Origin: Sporomusa sp. KB1 | GTDB lineage: Bacteria; Bacillota; Negativicutes; Sporomusales; Sporomusaceae | Reading direction: 5' to 3' | DNA: 64,000 bases | Assembly: GCF_007830295.1 (NCBI RefSeq) | Contig: NZ_VLKC01000001.1 | Span: 453,773 to 517,772, forward strand | Shown: one piece after another, positions 52,976-61,226 of the stretch | How the letters are laid out: every line of letters begins with the position of its first letter | How positions within the stretch are numbered: position 1 is the first letter of the stretch | Program-made: the position numbers and the translations under genes | The notes under the pieces: model-generated | The model's database searches: none | The model's input: only the letters and a program-made list of their open reading frames with translations | What the model was told of the DNA's origin: nothing

Positions 52976-53215
52976 AATATGTGGTTATACCAATTTTAGT
53001 TCAGTAAAAATATTGATAAAATATTCAATCTTTTTCATCGTATCACAATTTTTAATAAATTGGAAGTACCAATTTATTAAATTCTTCGGTTTTCGGTATA
53101 TGTGGTTGTGCCAATTTCAATTTAACAAATATATATTATAGAATGATAAAATATTCAACATATTTTACAGTTATTTCATTACAAATTTTAAGTAAATTGG
53201 AAGTATCAATTTATT
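52976..53215. promoter_or_regulatory. Tandem-duplicated operator region upstream of the cyclase-panE-panB operon
   Basis: Two degenerate copies of about 120 bp (52976-53095 and 53098-53215) each hold a TGGTTATACCA-type site (52982-52992; weaker at 53103-53113) and an AATTGGAAGTACCAATT-type palindrome (53058-53074; weaker at 53195-53211). The 17-bp form is one base from the AATTGGTNNNACCAATT operator used by FadR-subfamily GntR proteins such as PdhR and LldR. Four sites suggest cooperative control by one of the window's GntR proteins. A plus-strand hairpin with a T tail (52931-52955) lies between this block and the cyclase gene. Confidence 0.6.
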
Positions 53216-53221
53216 TACTTT

Positions 53222-53376
53222 TAGGTGCCTTAATTCTGTTTTCGTGCGCCAAAGCCTTGTCAAGTAGTATAGACTGCACTAATGCAAAGTTATACTCCAC
53301 CCACTCTCAGACTGAACAACCTATACTGCTCGCTCTACCGAAACCAATTCAGACTATACTCTTGTAGTAAATCCAA
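53222..53376 (-). pseudogene. 5' remnant of a second CoA-transferase gene
   Basis: This sequence is a degenerate copy of 48222..48374, the start of the intact CoA-transferase: ttggatttactacaagagta corresponds to its first codons, followed by stops and small shifts. Only about 50 codons remain. Similarity continues upstream through the promoter (53432..53460). It records an old duplication of the CoA-transferase and its control region. Confidence 0.75.
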
Positions 53377-53431
53377 AATCTTTCCTCCATCCTTATTTCT
53401 TACAAGTAAAAATAACTAATATGATATTATC

Positions 53432-53460
53432 ATCATATCATTAGACCAATAATCTGTCAA
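53432..53460 (-). promoter_or_regulatory. Duplicated promoter, copy of the CoA-transferase promoter
   Basis: TTGACA (53455-53460) and TATGAT (53432-53437) with a 17-base spacer are fully conserved relative to 48429..48457, while the adjoining palindrome has diverged (gataatatcatattag instead of the 17-bp perfect form). It points left, toward the cyclase-panE-panB operon 760 bp away, with the GntR-type operators in between. Confidence 0.65.
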
Positions 53461-53506
53461 TTATGAAACATATTATAATATTATTTTTACAAAACTAATA
53501 ACGTAA

Positions 53507-53565
53507 TAAAAAAGACATTAGTAGCCCTATGTCACAAGAGGGATTTACTAATGCTTTCTTTTTAT
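53507..53565 (+). terminator. Hairpin with T tail
   Basis: Arms agacattagta and tactaatgct pair around a loop of about 30 bases and end in ttctttttat. No plus-strand gene precedes it, so it may mark a lost gene. Between 53566 and 53739 I see only repeated atgcatg...ccgcgc motifs. Confidence 0.4.
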
Positions 53566-53739
53566 AAAATAAATAAATCGTAAATTGTGAATATACCGGG
53601 CCGAAATATGCATGTTGACCGCGCGAATTGAGCATACGAATCGCTGAGATTATGCATGATGGCCGCGCTGGTTAAAACTGCCCCGTTGACTCTTACAATT
53701 TAACCAGTTGAAGAGAATCCGCTTTGCCTGATAATAAAA

Positions 53740-54090
53740 TTAAGCAAGATATGTCAAATCACTGACAACAACAGCATAAGGAGCTTGTCCGTTAAATTCT
53801 CGGTTTAATTCATTTTTAATCGGATCTTCATTACATTTTTGTTTGCGGTTTAAATTGAGCAACTGTGCATTTCGAGACTAAACCAAGCTTTTTCATGATT
53901 CTTCCGATTCTCCGGCGAGATACCTGTCAGTTTGATTTTTGTAATTCTTTCTTGATTTTTCTGGTTCCGTACACATCGTGATTATGATGAAAGATGGTCT
54001 TAATTTTACTTTCTAACTCAGATTCATCCACTTTTACGGTTGCTTCATAATAATAAGTACTTCTTGTAGCCGATCCAGTCTTCTAACATT
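53740..54090 (-). pseudogene. IS3-family (IS150 group) transposase OrfB remnant
   Basis: The minus strand reads STYYYEATVKVDESELESKI, KTIFHHNHDVYGTRKIKKEL, a stop, then VSRRRIGRIMKKLGLVSKCT and NELNREFNGQAPYAVVVSDL, TYLA and a stop. This is the N-terminal HTH_21 segment and the start of the DDE integrase core of IS3-family OrfB. Two stops interrupt it, and the catalytic DDE residues after the first Asp are lost. No terminal repeats were found. Confidence 0.85.
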
Positions 54091-54105
54091 TATCATCAAA
54101 ACGGT

Positions 54106-54200
54106 CAATCCTCAATAGTAAGGAAACAAAGCATCCCCTTGTATCTATTGACAAATCATAGGAAACGGCAGAACCGTCACCTTGTATCCTCCTCAGTATC
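54106..54200. repeat. Composite dispersed repeat (AATCCTCAATAGTAAGGAAAC / ACGGCAGAACCGTCACC type)
   Basis: Contains caatcctcaatagtaaggaa, ccccttgtatctattgacaa, then aggaaacggcagaaccgtca and ccttgtatcc. The two halves occur separately at 16757 and 13838 and together at 56995. It directly follows the IS3 remnant. Confidence 0.7.
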
Positions 54201-54318
54201 GGCTGTCCGGCAGTAACTAGGCCAACGAGAGGAACCGGAATAACCGTTTTTTGTCGCCACAAGGCTTCATTAAATAAATGGCAGCATTATTGCTACCTAT
54301 ATATTTTTTAGCAATTAA

Positions 54319-54951
54319 TCATCTTATTAAAATTCGCTTAGCTGCTTCCGCAGAGATTTTCTCTTTCAATACTTCCGCCTGTTCTTTTATATGAGCGTTA
54401 ATAGTGAGAATATCTTTAATAAAAATGTAGTCCTTAATTGAGGAAAGATTTATTTCAACTGTAACCAAAGCAGAATATACTCCGGCATACGCCAACAAAC
54501 CGCATGCTAACGATTCACTAGCCGCATTTGGGTTACCGAACTGAACAACATCAATTGCATATTTCATAACCTGAAGGCAATTCTGCCCTACCGAGAGTGA
54601 AAAACGTGCAGCTTCCTTAGTCGCTTCTTGCACAGTTTGGTTCCTAATTTTAATCTCTGCTTCATTACTTTTTGGAAGTTTGTAGGCGTTGACAATTCCT
54701 ATATAAGAATAACCGTCCCCATCAACACCACGTAATAACTCTTCTTTTAATCTTGTACCTTCTTGTTTAAGTTTTACAATGGACTCTTGCTCATTTTTGA
54801 ACTTTTCTTTACCTTCCGTTAGGCTACACACCATTAAACCCAAACCAGCCCCTAATGCACCGGCTAAAGCAGCTACCCCACCACCTCCTGGCATAGGCGA
54901 ATCAGAAGCAAGATCGTCCACAAAGTCGGTTATACTCTTATCTATCAGCAT
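54319..54951 (-). CDS. fchA: Cyclodeaminase/methenyl-THF cyclohydrolase family protein (FchA-like)
   Basis: The 210-residue FTCD_C-fold product has DDLASDSPMPGGGGVAALAG at the start (the GGG-rich folate loop), the helical core LGAGLGLMVCSLTEGKEK and EEELLRGVDGDGYSYIGIVN, and NPNAASESLACGLLAYAGVY near the end. In acetogens and clostridia FchA converts methenyl-THF to formyl-THF. It lies upstream, on the same strand, of the panB/panE operon, where reverse PanB would release methylene-THF. Alternatively it is a formiminocyclodeaminase, but no glutamate formiminotransferase or histidine genes are nearby. Confidence 0.85.
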   Translation of the reverse strand: MLIDKSITDFVDDLASDSPMPGGGGVAALAGALGAGLGLMVCSLTEGKEKFKNEQESIVKLKQEGTRLKEELLRGVDGDGYSYIGIVNAYKLPKSNEAEIKIRNQTVQEATKEAARFSLSVGQNCLQVMKYAIDVVQFGNPNAASESLACGLLAYAGVYSALVTVEINLSSIKDYIFIKDILTINAHIKEQAEVLKEKISAEAAKRILIR

Positions 54952-55042
54952 TTCTTTTCACTCCCTTTTACGTATCTCTTTGAACCTTACAGTAGCCCTT
55001 TGCAGTAAGCAAAGAGCTACTATAAAATCGGCTATGACTTTT

Positions 55043-55198
55043 TTATTTCCCAACGCATCCAATCTTTCCGGACTCTTGAGCAACTGCTACTATAGTTGCG
55101 TTTGCGCCACATTTGGGGCAAGTTTCAGGTTTTTTCCCATCCTCCTCTAACTCAAGAATCCAACCACATTCAACGCACTTATACATCATATCAGCCAC
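55043..55198 (-). CDS. Rubredoxin-like small zinc-ribbon/iron protein
   Basis: The 51-residue product starts at a GTG (55196-55198) with ggagg eight bases upstream. YKCVECGWILELEEDGKKPE, then TCPKCGANATIVAVAQ, give two CxxC motifs like the rubredoxin domain of rubrerythrin. It may hold Fe(SCys)4 or zinc. It lies about 90 bp upstream of fchA on the same strand and 850 bp downstream of the ferritin-like gene, with which such proteins often work as electron donors in oxygen defence. Confidence 0.75.
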   Translation of the reverse strand: MADMMYKCVECGWILELEEDGKKPETCPKCGANATIVAVAQESGKIGCVGK

Positions 55199-55348
55199 AA
55201 CAAATTCCTCCTTTGTAATATACTTACATTTGTAACTATTCTTCGTTAATTTCAATTGTCCTTTAAGTTTTCTAAATGAATATAGTATACATAGCAGCCG
55301 ACAATTATTTAGAAAAGCTTTTTATAATTGGACCAAAAGCCAAAAAGC

Positions 55349-55626
55349 TCATTTATATAGTGTAAAGTATAGCGATCCGTGCAAAAATGCACTCCCGTTG
55401 ACAAAAAATCGACTAAAATCAATGGCTCGTGGTTTAGTGGGATCGCGTTTTATATGACCTAACGATTCTAGCTGAGTCAGATAGGAATGCACGGTAGAAC
55501 TACTGCTAAGGCCAACGGCTTCCCCTATTTCACGGACAGACGGTGGATAACCTTTAGCCTGAGAAGGTTTTCTTTTATATGATCGAGTATTTGTTTTTGC
55601 TTTTTATTTAGTGAACTAACAGTCAT
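55349..55626 (-). pseudogene. lexA: Frameshifted LexA DNA-binding domain remnant
   Basis: The ATG 55624-55626 after gaggtggtg opens [20 protein letters not shown]. After one frameshift it continues [20 protein letters not shown] and [33 protein letters not shown]. This is the LexA winged helix almost unchanged. The whole S24 protease/dimerisation half is absent and the tail is unrelated. It cannot be a normal SOS repressor. The strong conservation suggests recent loss, or use of a short LexA-like piece if the frameshift is a sequencing error. Confidence 0.85.
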
Positions 55627-55707
55627 TTGCACACCACCTCTATACTTGTCTTCCTTTGTCCCCGTGAGTTACACTCTCGATAATCGGCAAAACAAATTAG
55701 TAAAATT

Positions 55708-55755
55708 TCGTTGTCAGGCGGAACCGTCCCGATTGGCACCGATTGGTAACGGCAA
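55708..55755. repeat. Dispersed repeat, twin of 60883..60925
   Basis: The sequence aaatttcgttgtcaggcgga, then accgtcccgattggcaccga, is identical at 55708 and 60883 over more than 40 bases. It carries the ACCGTCCC core of the window's repeat family. The gap 55756-56103 contains this, a short inverted repeat and the hairpin at 56027..56060, and no gene. Confidence 0.75.
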
Positions 55756-56026
55756 AAAAATCAATCATAAAACTTGGCGGCACACTATAATCGAATCATC
55801 CGCCAAGAAAAAATGGGGCTGATCGCCAATTGAACTTTAGTGCGACAGCCCCTTTGTGGTATCTTTTATTTTCGTCAAATTACTGCTGAGTAAATTTCTA
55901 TGAAACTGGCGGTTATTAAAGGGCTATATTGACCGATTGAGCATAAGTTTTCTTACCTAGTGTAAAGGTGCGCATTCTGATTTGTCTGGGTGACCGCGCC
56001 CTCACACTGCTCACTTATCTGGCCAT

Positions 56027-56060
56027 GCAATTGTCCGGAAGTTCACTTCCGGACAATTGC
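56027..56060. terminator. Perfect 16-bp palindrome after the ferritin gene
   Basis: Arms gcaattgtccggaagt and acttccggacaattgc are separated by two bases, 44 bp past the ferritin stop on the minus strand. It is very stable but has no T tract, so it is either a terminator or a palindromic repeat unit. Confidence 0.55.
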
Positions 56061-56103
56061 GCCCCTAGCAGAATTAACTATTTTTCGCCATTACCAGCGA
56101 TTA

Positions 56104-56559
56104 TTACCATGATTCCGGAAATGCCATATTGGTATATAGCTCTTCCAGCTTTGTTTTGTGACCTTTTTCCATTAAGGACAGATCTTCAAATATTTTCTTC
56201 TGGCCGGGATCACTGCTTGCAGTGGCAAATTCTGAGTACATTATCATTGCCTCTTCTTCATTTTTCATTGCTAAAGCAACAGCATCAGCTGGCCGCATGT
56301 CTAAAGTCAGTTTCGGTTTTTCAACGCTTTCGGAAATTGTATAGTTAGCACCTTCATAAAAATGAAGGGCACTAATATCTCTGTTGAGAAAGCCTTCTAG
56401 TGCCTTCTTATGCCCTTGTTCTTCATCGGCTAATTCACGAAAGAGCTTTTTCTGAAATTTATCGGTAGTTTTTTCGGACACTCCTTTATAATACTCATAT
56501 GCCTCCCCTTCATTACTAATTGCTAAACTCAATATTTTTTTATACTCTTCCTTTGTCAT
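56104..56559 (-). CDS. Ferritin-like/rubrerythrin-type diiron protein
   Basis: A 151-residue four-helix bundle. SNEGEAYEYYKGVSEKTTDK and ELADEEQGHKKALEGFL give the first E...ExxH pair, and AMKNEEEAMIMYSEFATASS with SLMEKGHKTKLEELY the second. It matches the COG1633/rubrerythrin-like proteins that protect anaerobes from peroxide. There is no rubredoxin domain; the 51-residue protein at 55043 could serve as partner. Start ATG after gggaggagtg. Confidence 0.88.
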   Translation of the reverse strand: MTKEEYKKILSLAISNEGEAYEYYKGVSEKTTDKFQKKLFRELADEEQGHKKALEGFLNRDISALHFYEGANYTISESVEKPKLTLDMRPADAVALAMKNEEEAMIMYSEFATASSDPGQKKIFEDLSLMEKGHKTKLEELYTNMAFPESW

Positions 56560-56742
56560 GTTAACACTCCTCCCTAAATTAAAATATGGTTAATATATTC
56601 CATATATTAACCCCAATCCCTTTAATACTTAGTGATTTTTTTAACTTTTTTAAATGTTCGACTACGTTTAAAGAATAGTCCTTAATTTCATACCCAATCC
56701 CAACGGCTTGATGTCCTAAAGAAATCAAAATATGAGGTCGCT

Positions 56743-56865
56743 CCCAAAGCTATCTAGAACAATATCCAACTCTAATTTTAGTCCTCTATTGCGCCAGATG
56801 GCTGAACAAGAACTATATGACTATCAAAAAGGTAAGCTTGCTGACATCATTTTCGGCAACCACTG
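56743..56865 (+). pseudogene. Possible 3' remnant of an unrecognised gene
   Basis: The frame LSRTISNSNFSPLLRQMAEQ, then ELYDYQKGKLADIIFGNH and a stop looks protein-like but has no start or ribosome binding site. It ends just before the long repeat at 56868. The rest of 56560-57313 is repeat sequence with no gene. Confidence 0.3.
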
Positions 56866-56867
56866 AA

Positions 56868-57070
56868 AAGATCACTAGTATTACCAAAAAAGTCCACTAT
56901 CTCTTTTCGCCAATAAATAGCTTATTTCCTTTCACTTTTTCGAATGAACGAGAATATTAACAGAAACCATCGTAAATCCTGTCAAACCTCAATAGTAAGG
57001 AAACAAAGCATCCCCCTTGTATCTATTGCCAAATCCTTGGAAACAGCAGAACCATCACCTTGTATCTTTC
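56868..57070. repeat. Long dispersed repeat, copy 2 of 16645..16805 with extra tail
   Basis: It matches the 16645 copy through tcttttcgcc...cttatttcctttcac, gagaatattaacagaaacca and cctcaatagtaaggaaacaa. It then continues into the tattgccaaatccttggaaa part shared with 54150 and 13835. A further fragment (caatcctcaatagcaaggat) is at 57165..57210. Confidence 0.7.
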
Positions 57071-57313
57071 TGACGGTTATTTAAAGAATCATTAACCGCT
57101 TCGAGTATATGCTATTACCTTGAATAGCAGTAGTCCTGTCTCCTTCTAGCACTCATGAGCGGTCAATCCTCAATAGCAAGGATACAAAATCCCCGTCACC
57201 TTGTATCCTCCCTTGAAATCCTTTATGTTTCGTGACAAAAAAATCGCTTAGGTAAAATCTAAGCGATCAGAAACACTTTTCTTAATGTAGCTGATTTAAC
57301 CTTGTGTCGCGTG

Positions 57314-58252
57314 TTAGTATTGAAACTCATAACTTTCTTCAATAATTTTGACAAACCGAGCCACATATTCGTTGGCCGGGGTTGGCACACCTAACTGCGC
57401 CCCATAGGCAGCAATTGCTCCATTGAGGAAATCAATCTCGGTTTTGCGCTTGTAGCGAATATCCTGGGCCATCGACGGCAGATGCTCTCCGGCCCGTGCC
57501 ACCGAGGCCACCATGTCAGCCATAAGTGCGGCATAGTCCAGCTGAATTCCCTTCTGTGCCGCCACAGTAACTACCTCTTGGGTAATTTCCTCCACCAGTT
57601 TCATTCCCAGCGGATGGTTAAATAAACTCTTTACGTTTATCCGCAGGATGGCGCAGGGTCCGTTTACGCACGCATTGATCACAGCTTTTGCCCAAATATG
57701 CTTCTGAACATTCTCCGTAAACTCTGCTGCGATCCCGCCGGCATGAAAATGAGCAACCATGTTTTTTGCCGCTTCCTCAGACCCCCGCGTCTTATCCACA
57801 CTGCCGAGAACAATCGCTGTGCCGGCACCAACATTGGCTTTTACACTTCCCGGTGCTGTTAAGGTTCCGGTCATCCACATGACGCCCTGCATAATTGGTT
57901 TGTGTGGAAACATTTCTTTTAAGATATCTTCATTGCCAAGCCCGTTTTGCAGCGAGCATACAATAGTATCTTCCCGAAACAACCCTTTCGCTCCATTCAC
58001 CGCAGCCACGGTATGGAAGCCCTTAACAAGAATAATCACGACATCAGCCGGACCGGCCTCTGCTGGATTTGCGCAAGTTGCCAACTGTACGGTTTCGTTT
58101 TGGTCAATCATTTGAAGGTGCAAGCCCTCGTGCTTAATTTTCTCCATATGTTCCTGATACGGGTCGACCAGGATAACGTCCTGTCCGCCTTTTTTCAATA
58201 CTGCGCCAATGATACTCCCCATGGCGCCTGCGCCCAATATTGCATATTTCAC
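57314..58252 (-). CDS. Ketopantoate reductase family protein (second PanE homologue)
   Basis: A 312-residue protein with YAILGAGAMGSIIGAVLKKG (Rossmann), the CSLQNGLGNEDIL substrate Asn motif (about 100), WAKAVINACVNGPCAILRIN (catalytic Lys/Asn region) and IRYKRKTEIDFLNGAIAAYG near the end. It is distinct from the protein at 51045, and its codon use is more GC-rich. PanE-family enzymes also reduce other branched 2-oxoacids. It is monocistronic between repeats and a two-component gene. Start ATG after ggagggatt. Confidence 0.85.
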   Translation of the reverse strand: MKYAILGAGAMGSIIGAVLKKGGQDVILVDPYQEHMEKIKHEGLHLQMIDQNETVQLATCANPAEAGPADVVIILVKGFHTVAAVNGAKGLFREDTIVCSLQNGLGNEDILKEMFPHKPIMQGVMWMTGTLTAPGSVKANVGAGTAIVLGSVDKTRGSEEAAKNMVAHFHAGGIAAEFTENVQKHIWAKAVINACVNGPCAILRINVKSLFNHPLGMKLVEEITQEVVTVAAQKGIQLDYAALMADMVASVARAGEHLPSMAQDIRYKRKTEIDFLNGAIAAYGAQLGVPTPANEYVARFVKIIEESYEFQY

Positions 58253-58612
58253 AATAATCCCTCCAGTAAGTGTCTTGGTTTTAACAGGATTTTTTATTCT
58301 TAAACTATCTTCCAGCCTTCCACCTGCAGAGTTTTTATACTAAAGAAACTTTGCACTGTAATAACCAATGGACGGGGTGACCTCAAACTCACGGGGGACA
58401 TAAATATCGATTCCGTAGCATCAAGTCATCCTCCCATTATATCAATATAAATTATTTCGCACTTATGGTGGGATAAACCTGCTGATTTCGACTTTTTCAG
58501 TGGTTTCGAACGTTCCCTTGCTTCAAAATCAACATTATATTGTAATATTGGAAGGAATTAGTCAATTTGCGCAGAAAAAATATTAGCAGGCTAGTTGAGA
58601 GGATGATATTTT

Positions 58613-60196
58613 ATGAAATATAAATTTTCTGATTTGGTTAATATACAAAAACTTAACAGTCTGATGGAAGACTTGTATCGTACGACAGGAATCACATCAT
58701 CAATTACCGATGCTGAAGGAAATGTATTAGTGGCTATTGGGTGGCAAGAGATTTGTCTGCGTTTTCACAGACAGAATTTGCATACGGAAAAACTATGTAT
58801 ACAAAGTGATACTTACATTAAACAGCATCTTGAGGATACTAAACTGTATCCATGTTATAAGTGCGCAAATGGTTTAATTGACAAAGCGGCTCCCATAATA
58901 ATTGATGGGGTATATGTAGCTTCAGTATTCTTGGGGCAGTTTTTTTGGGAAAAACCTGATATCAGCTATTTTGAACACCAGGCTGAGCGCTACGGTTTTG
59001 ATAAAGAGGCTTATCTGGCGGCGCTTGCCAAAGTCCCTATATATACCCCTGAAAAAATTGACAGCATTATGCATTATCATATTAAGATTGCAAAAATGCT
59101 TGCTGAATTAGGTATGTCCCACCTTCGCCAGATTGAACAACAAACGCAAGAGTCGCAACGAAGTGATGAACAAATATATAAGATATTTAACAGCACGCCG
59201 AACGTTGCTATCCAAAGTTATAATGAATATGGCAATATCACATTTTTGAACAGTGCCGCGGAGCATATGTACGGATTTAAGGAGGTAGATGTAATCGGGA
59301 AATCTCTGAATACAACAATATTTGATGACAGAGAGGCGGAACGCTTGCTCAATATTATAAAAGAAATCGACGTCACCAATATGCTATACGGGCCTATAGA
59401 ATGGAAAATAAAACATAAAAGCGGAAACGAGAAATATGTTTATTCGACCTTGTTTCCGATAAGGTTATCTAACGATAAAAAAGAGTTTGTCTGCATGGAT
59501 GTGGACATAACTGAGAAAAAACAGCTTGAAAAAGAAATGGCACGGCTCGACCGCTTAAACCTTATCGGCGAAATGGCCGCTAGTATCGGTCACGAAGTCA
59601 GGAACCCTATGACAACAGTACGTGGTTACTTGCAAATGTTCCAGCAAAAGGCAGAATCCGCTAAGTCTCATGAGCAGTTTGGTATCATGATTGAAGAACT
59701 TGATAGAGCAAACGCCATAATTACAGAATTTTTATCTCTTGCTAAAAATAAGGTCGTCGAGATGAAATGTGGCAATCTAAACAATGTGATTCATACCCTC
59801 TTTCCACTTGTGCAAGCCGACGCGTTATGCATGGGGCACGAATTTATAGCGGATACGGGTAACATCCCAGATAGCTATTTTGACGAAAAAGAAATACGCC
59901 AGCTTATTCTGAACTTGGTGCGAAATGGTCTAGAGGCTATGGAGCAAAGTGGTGCCGTAATTATTCGCACATATCGAGGTAACGACGAAATTATACTATC
60001 AATTCAGGATACAGGACCAGGCATCACGGAAGCAGTTTTAGCGAAGCTGGGCGATCCATTTGTGACGACGAAAGACAATGGAACCGGACTGGGTCTGCCG
60101 GTATGCTTCCGGATAGCGGATAGGCATGGGGCGAAGATTAATGTTGATACAGGAGCAACGGGAACAACGTTTACCATTAATTTCCCCTTACTATAA
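58613..60196 (+). CDS. PocR-PAS sensor histidine kinase
   Basis: A 527-residue protein. An N-terminal PocR domain (about 1-170: LNSLMEDLYRTTGITSSITD, PCYKCANGLIDKAAPIIIDG, VYVASVFLGQFFWEKPD) is a ligand-binding variant PAS found in sensors of short metabolites. A PAS domain (about 190-305, SYNEYGNITFLNSAAEHMYG) follows. HisKA has the H-box GHEVRNPMTTVRGYLQMF and HATPase has NLVRNGLEAM, DTGPGI and GTGLGLPVC. There are no membrane segments, so it is cytoplasmic. No response regulator is adjacent. The kinase half is very like that of the protein at 62938. Confidence 0.92.
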   Translation: MKYKFSDLVNIQKLNSLMEDLYRTTGITSSITDAEGNVLVAIGWQEICLRFHRQNLHTEKLCIQSDTYIKQHLEDTKLYPCYKCANGLIDKAAPIIIDGVYVASVFLGQFFWEKPDISYFEHQAERYGFDKEAYLAALAKVPIYTPEKIDSIMHYHIKIAKMLAELGMSHLRQIEQQTQESQRSDEQIYKIFNSTPNVAIQSYNEYGNITFLNSAAEHMYGFKEVDVIGKSLNTTIFDDREAERLLNIIKEIDVTNMLYGPIEWKIKHKSGNEKYVYSTLFPIRLSNDKKEFVCMDVDITEKKQLEKEMARLDRLNLIGEMAASIGHEVRNPMTTVRGYLQMFQQKAESAKSHEQFGIMIEELDRANAIITEFLSLAKNKVVEMKCGNLNNVIHTLFPLVQADALCMGHEFIADTGNIPDSYFDEKEIRQLILNLVRNGLEAMEQSGAVIIRTYRGNDEIILSIQDTGPGITEAVLAKLGDPFVTTKDNGTGLGLPVCFRIADRHGAKINVDTGATGTTFTINFPLL

Positions 60197-60238
60197 CTAG
60201 TAACTAGCAGTATCTAGCTGTTACTAGTTATAGTAAGG
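60186..60238. terminator. Long palindrome over the stop codon of the PocR kinase
   Basis: Arms ccttactataactagtaac and gttactagttatagtaagg pair over about 19 bp around a loop of about 15 bases; the arm includes the TAA stop. Position suggests a terminator or a palindromic insertion site. Confidence 0.6.
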
Positions 60239-60304
60239 GTTATGAAATTTTCTCAAAGCCTGCACCCCTTTGAAATCAGACTATTTGTCGTGTATATCGC
60301 TATA

Positions 60305-60781
60305 TTATTGTGATGATGATATCTTTTTTAGTGACTCGACAATCTGTGCTGCATGCCCATCTATTTTGACTTTTCGGTAAATATCACGGATAGTGCCCTC
60401 CTGATCAATTATAAAAGTAGATCGTTCAATACCCATAGTTTTTCCACCATACATATTCTTCTCTTTAATCACTTCGTATAGGTTACATACAGTACTATCA
60501 ACATCACTAAGAAGCGTAAATGGCAGAGAGTATTTTGTTTTGAATTTTTCATGGGATGATTGACTATCTCGGCTAATCCCAATGATTTTTCCGCCGCAAG
60601 CAGTGATTGCTGCATAAACTTCGGCAAATTGTTGAGCTTCTTTGCTACACCCTGCCGTGTTGTCTTTAGGATAAAAGTATAAAATAACAAAATTCCCTTG
60701 ATAGTCAGCTAGATTATGAAGATGTCCACCTTCATCCGGTAACGAAAAATTGGGAGCTGATTGTCCGCTAATTACACACAT
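60305..60781 (-). CDS. Bcp-type peroxiredoxin, apparently 1-Cys
   Basis: The product has about 158 residues; the start is placed at the ATG 60779-60781 (CVISGQSAPNFSLPDEGGHL) with aaaggaag upstream. A frame 15 codons longer has a poorer start. ILYFYPKDNTAGCSKEAQQF carries the peroxidatic Cys. The resolving Cys five residues later in E. coli Bcp (CxxxxC) is absent, so an external thiol would resolve it. STFIIDQEGTIRDIYRKVKI is standard thioredoxin fold. It removes hydroperoxides. Confidence 0.9.
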   Translation of the reverse strand: MCVISGQSAPNFSLPDEGGHLHNLADYQGNFVILYFYPKDNTAGCSKEAQQFAEVYAAITACGGKIIGISRDSQSSHEKFKTKYSLPFTLLSDVDSTVCNLYEVIKEKNMYGGKTMGIERSTFIIDQEGTIRDIYRKVKIDGHAAQIVESLKKISSSQ

Positions 60782-60882
60782 GCCTGATGCACTTCCTTTT
60801 ATTATTTTCATATCAATAAATAGCATCTTTTCACTGGTGAACTCATTGGGACAATGAGCCTGTCCCGCTGTCCCAATGAAAT

Positions 60883-60925
60883 TTCGTTGTCAGGCGGAAC
60901 CGTCCCGATTGGCACCGATTGGCAC
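60883..60925. repeat. Dispersed repeat, twin of 55708..55755
   Basis: Identical to the 55708 copy over aaatttcgttgtcaggcgga and accgtcccgattggcaccga. A shorter gggacaatgagcctgtcccgctgtccca hairpin-like stretch precedes it. No gene is seen from 60827 to 61226. Confidence 0.75.
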
Positions 60926-61226
60926 GCTAATTCCCATTAAATTATGGAAATAAATGCAATTAATACAACTTCTCTATCTAACTATATGTGTCCTGCTATG
61001 ATTTGTTAAATTTCAATGCCCTTCCCGCACGCGGCTCTTCACAAAAATCTTCATTTCCGATATTCCTAACACAAAAAAACCAGACCAAGTCTGGGCAAAA
61101 ATAAAGTACGACATTTTCTAATAGAAAAGCTTAGACATTGGAAGTATTCCAAGAGAGAATCAACTTATGTAGTACATTATATCACATCTACTAATATCGA
61201 AATTTCTGAAAACCCTGGTTATCACT

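Noticed and set aside
53580..53680. Possible IS21-type left end (two atgcatg...ccgcgc half repeats)
   Set aside because: Spacing resembles transposase-binding repeats, but no terminal TG...CA, istA or istB sequence was found.
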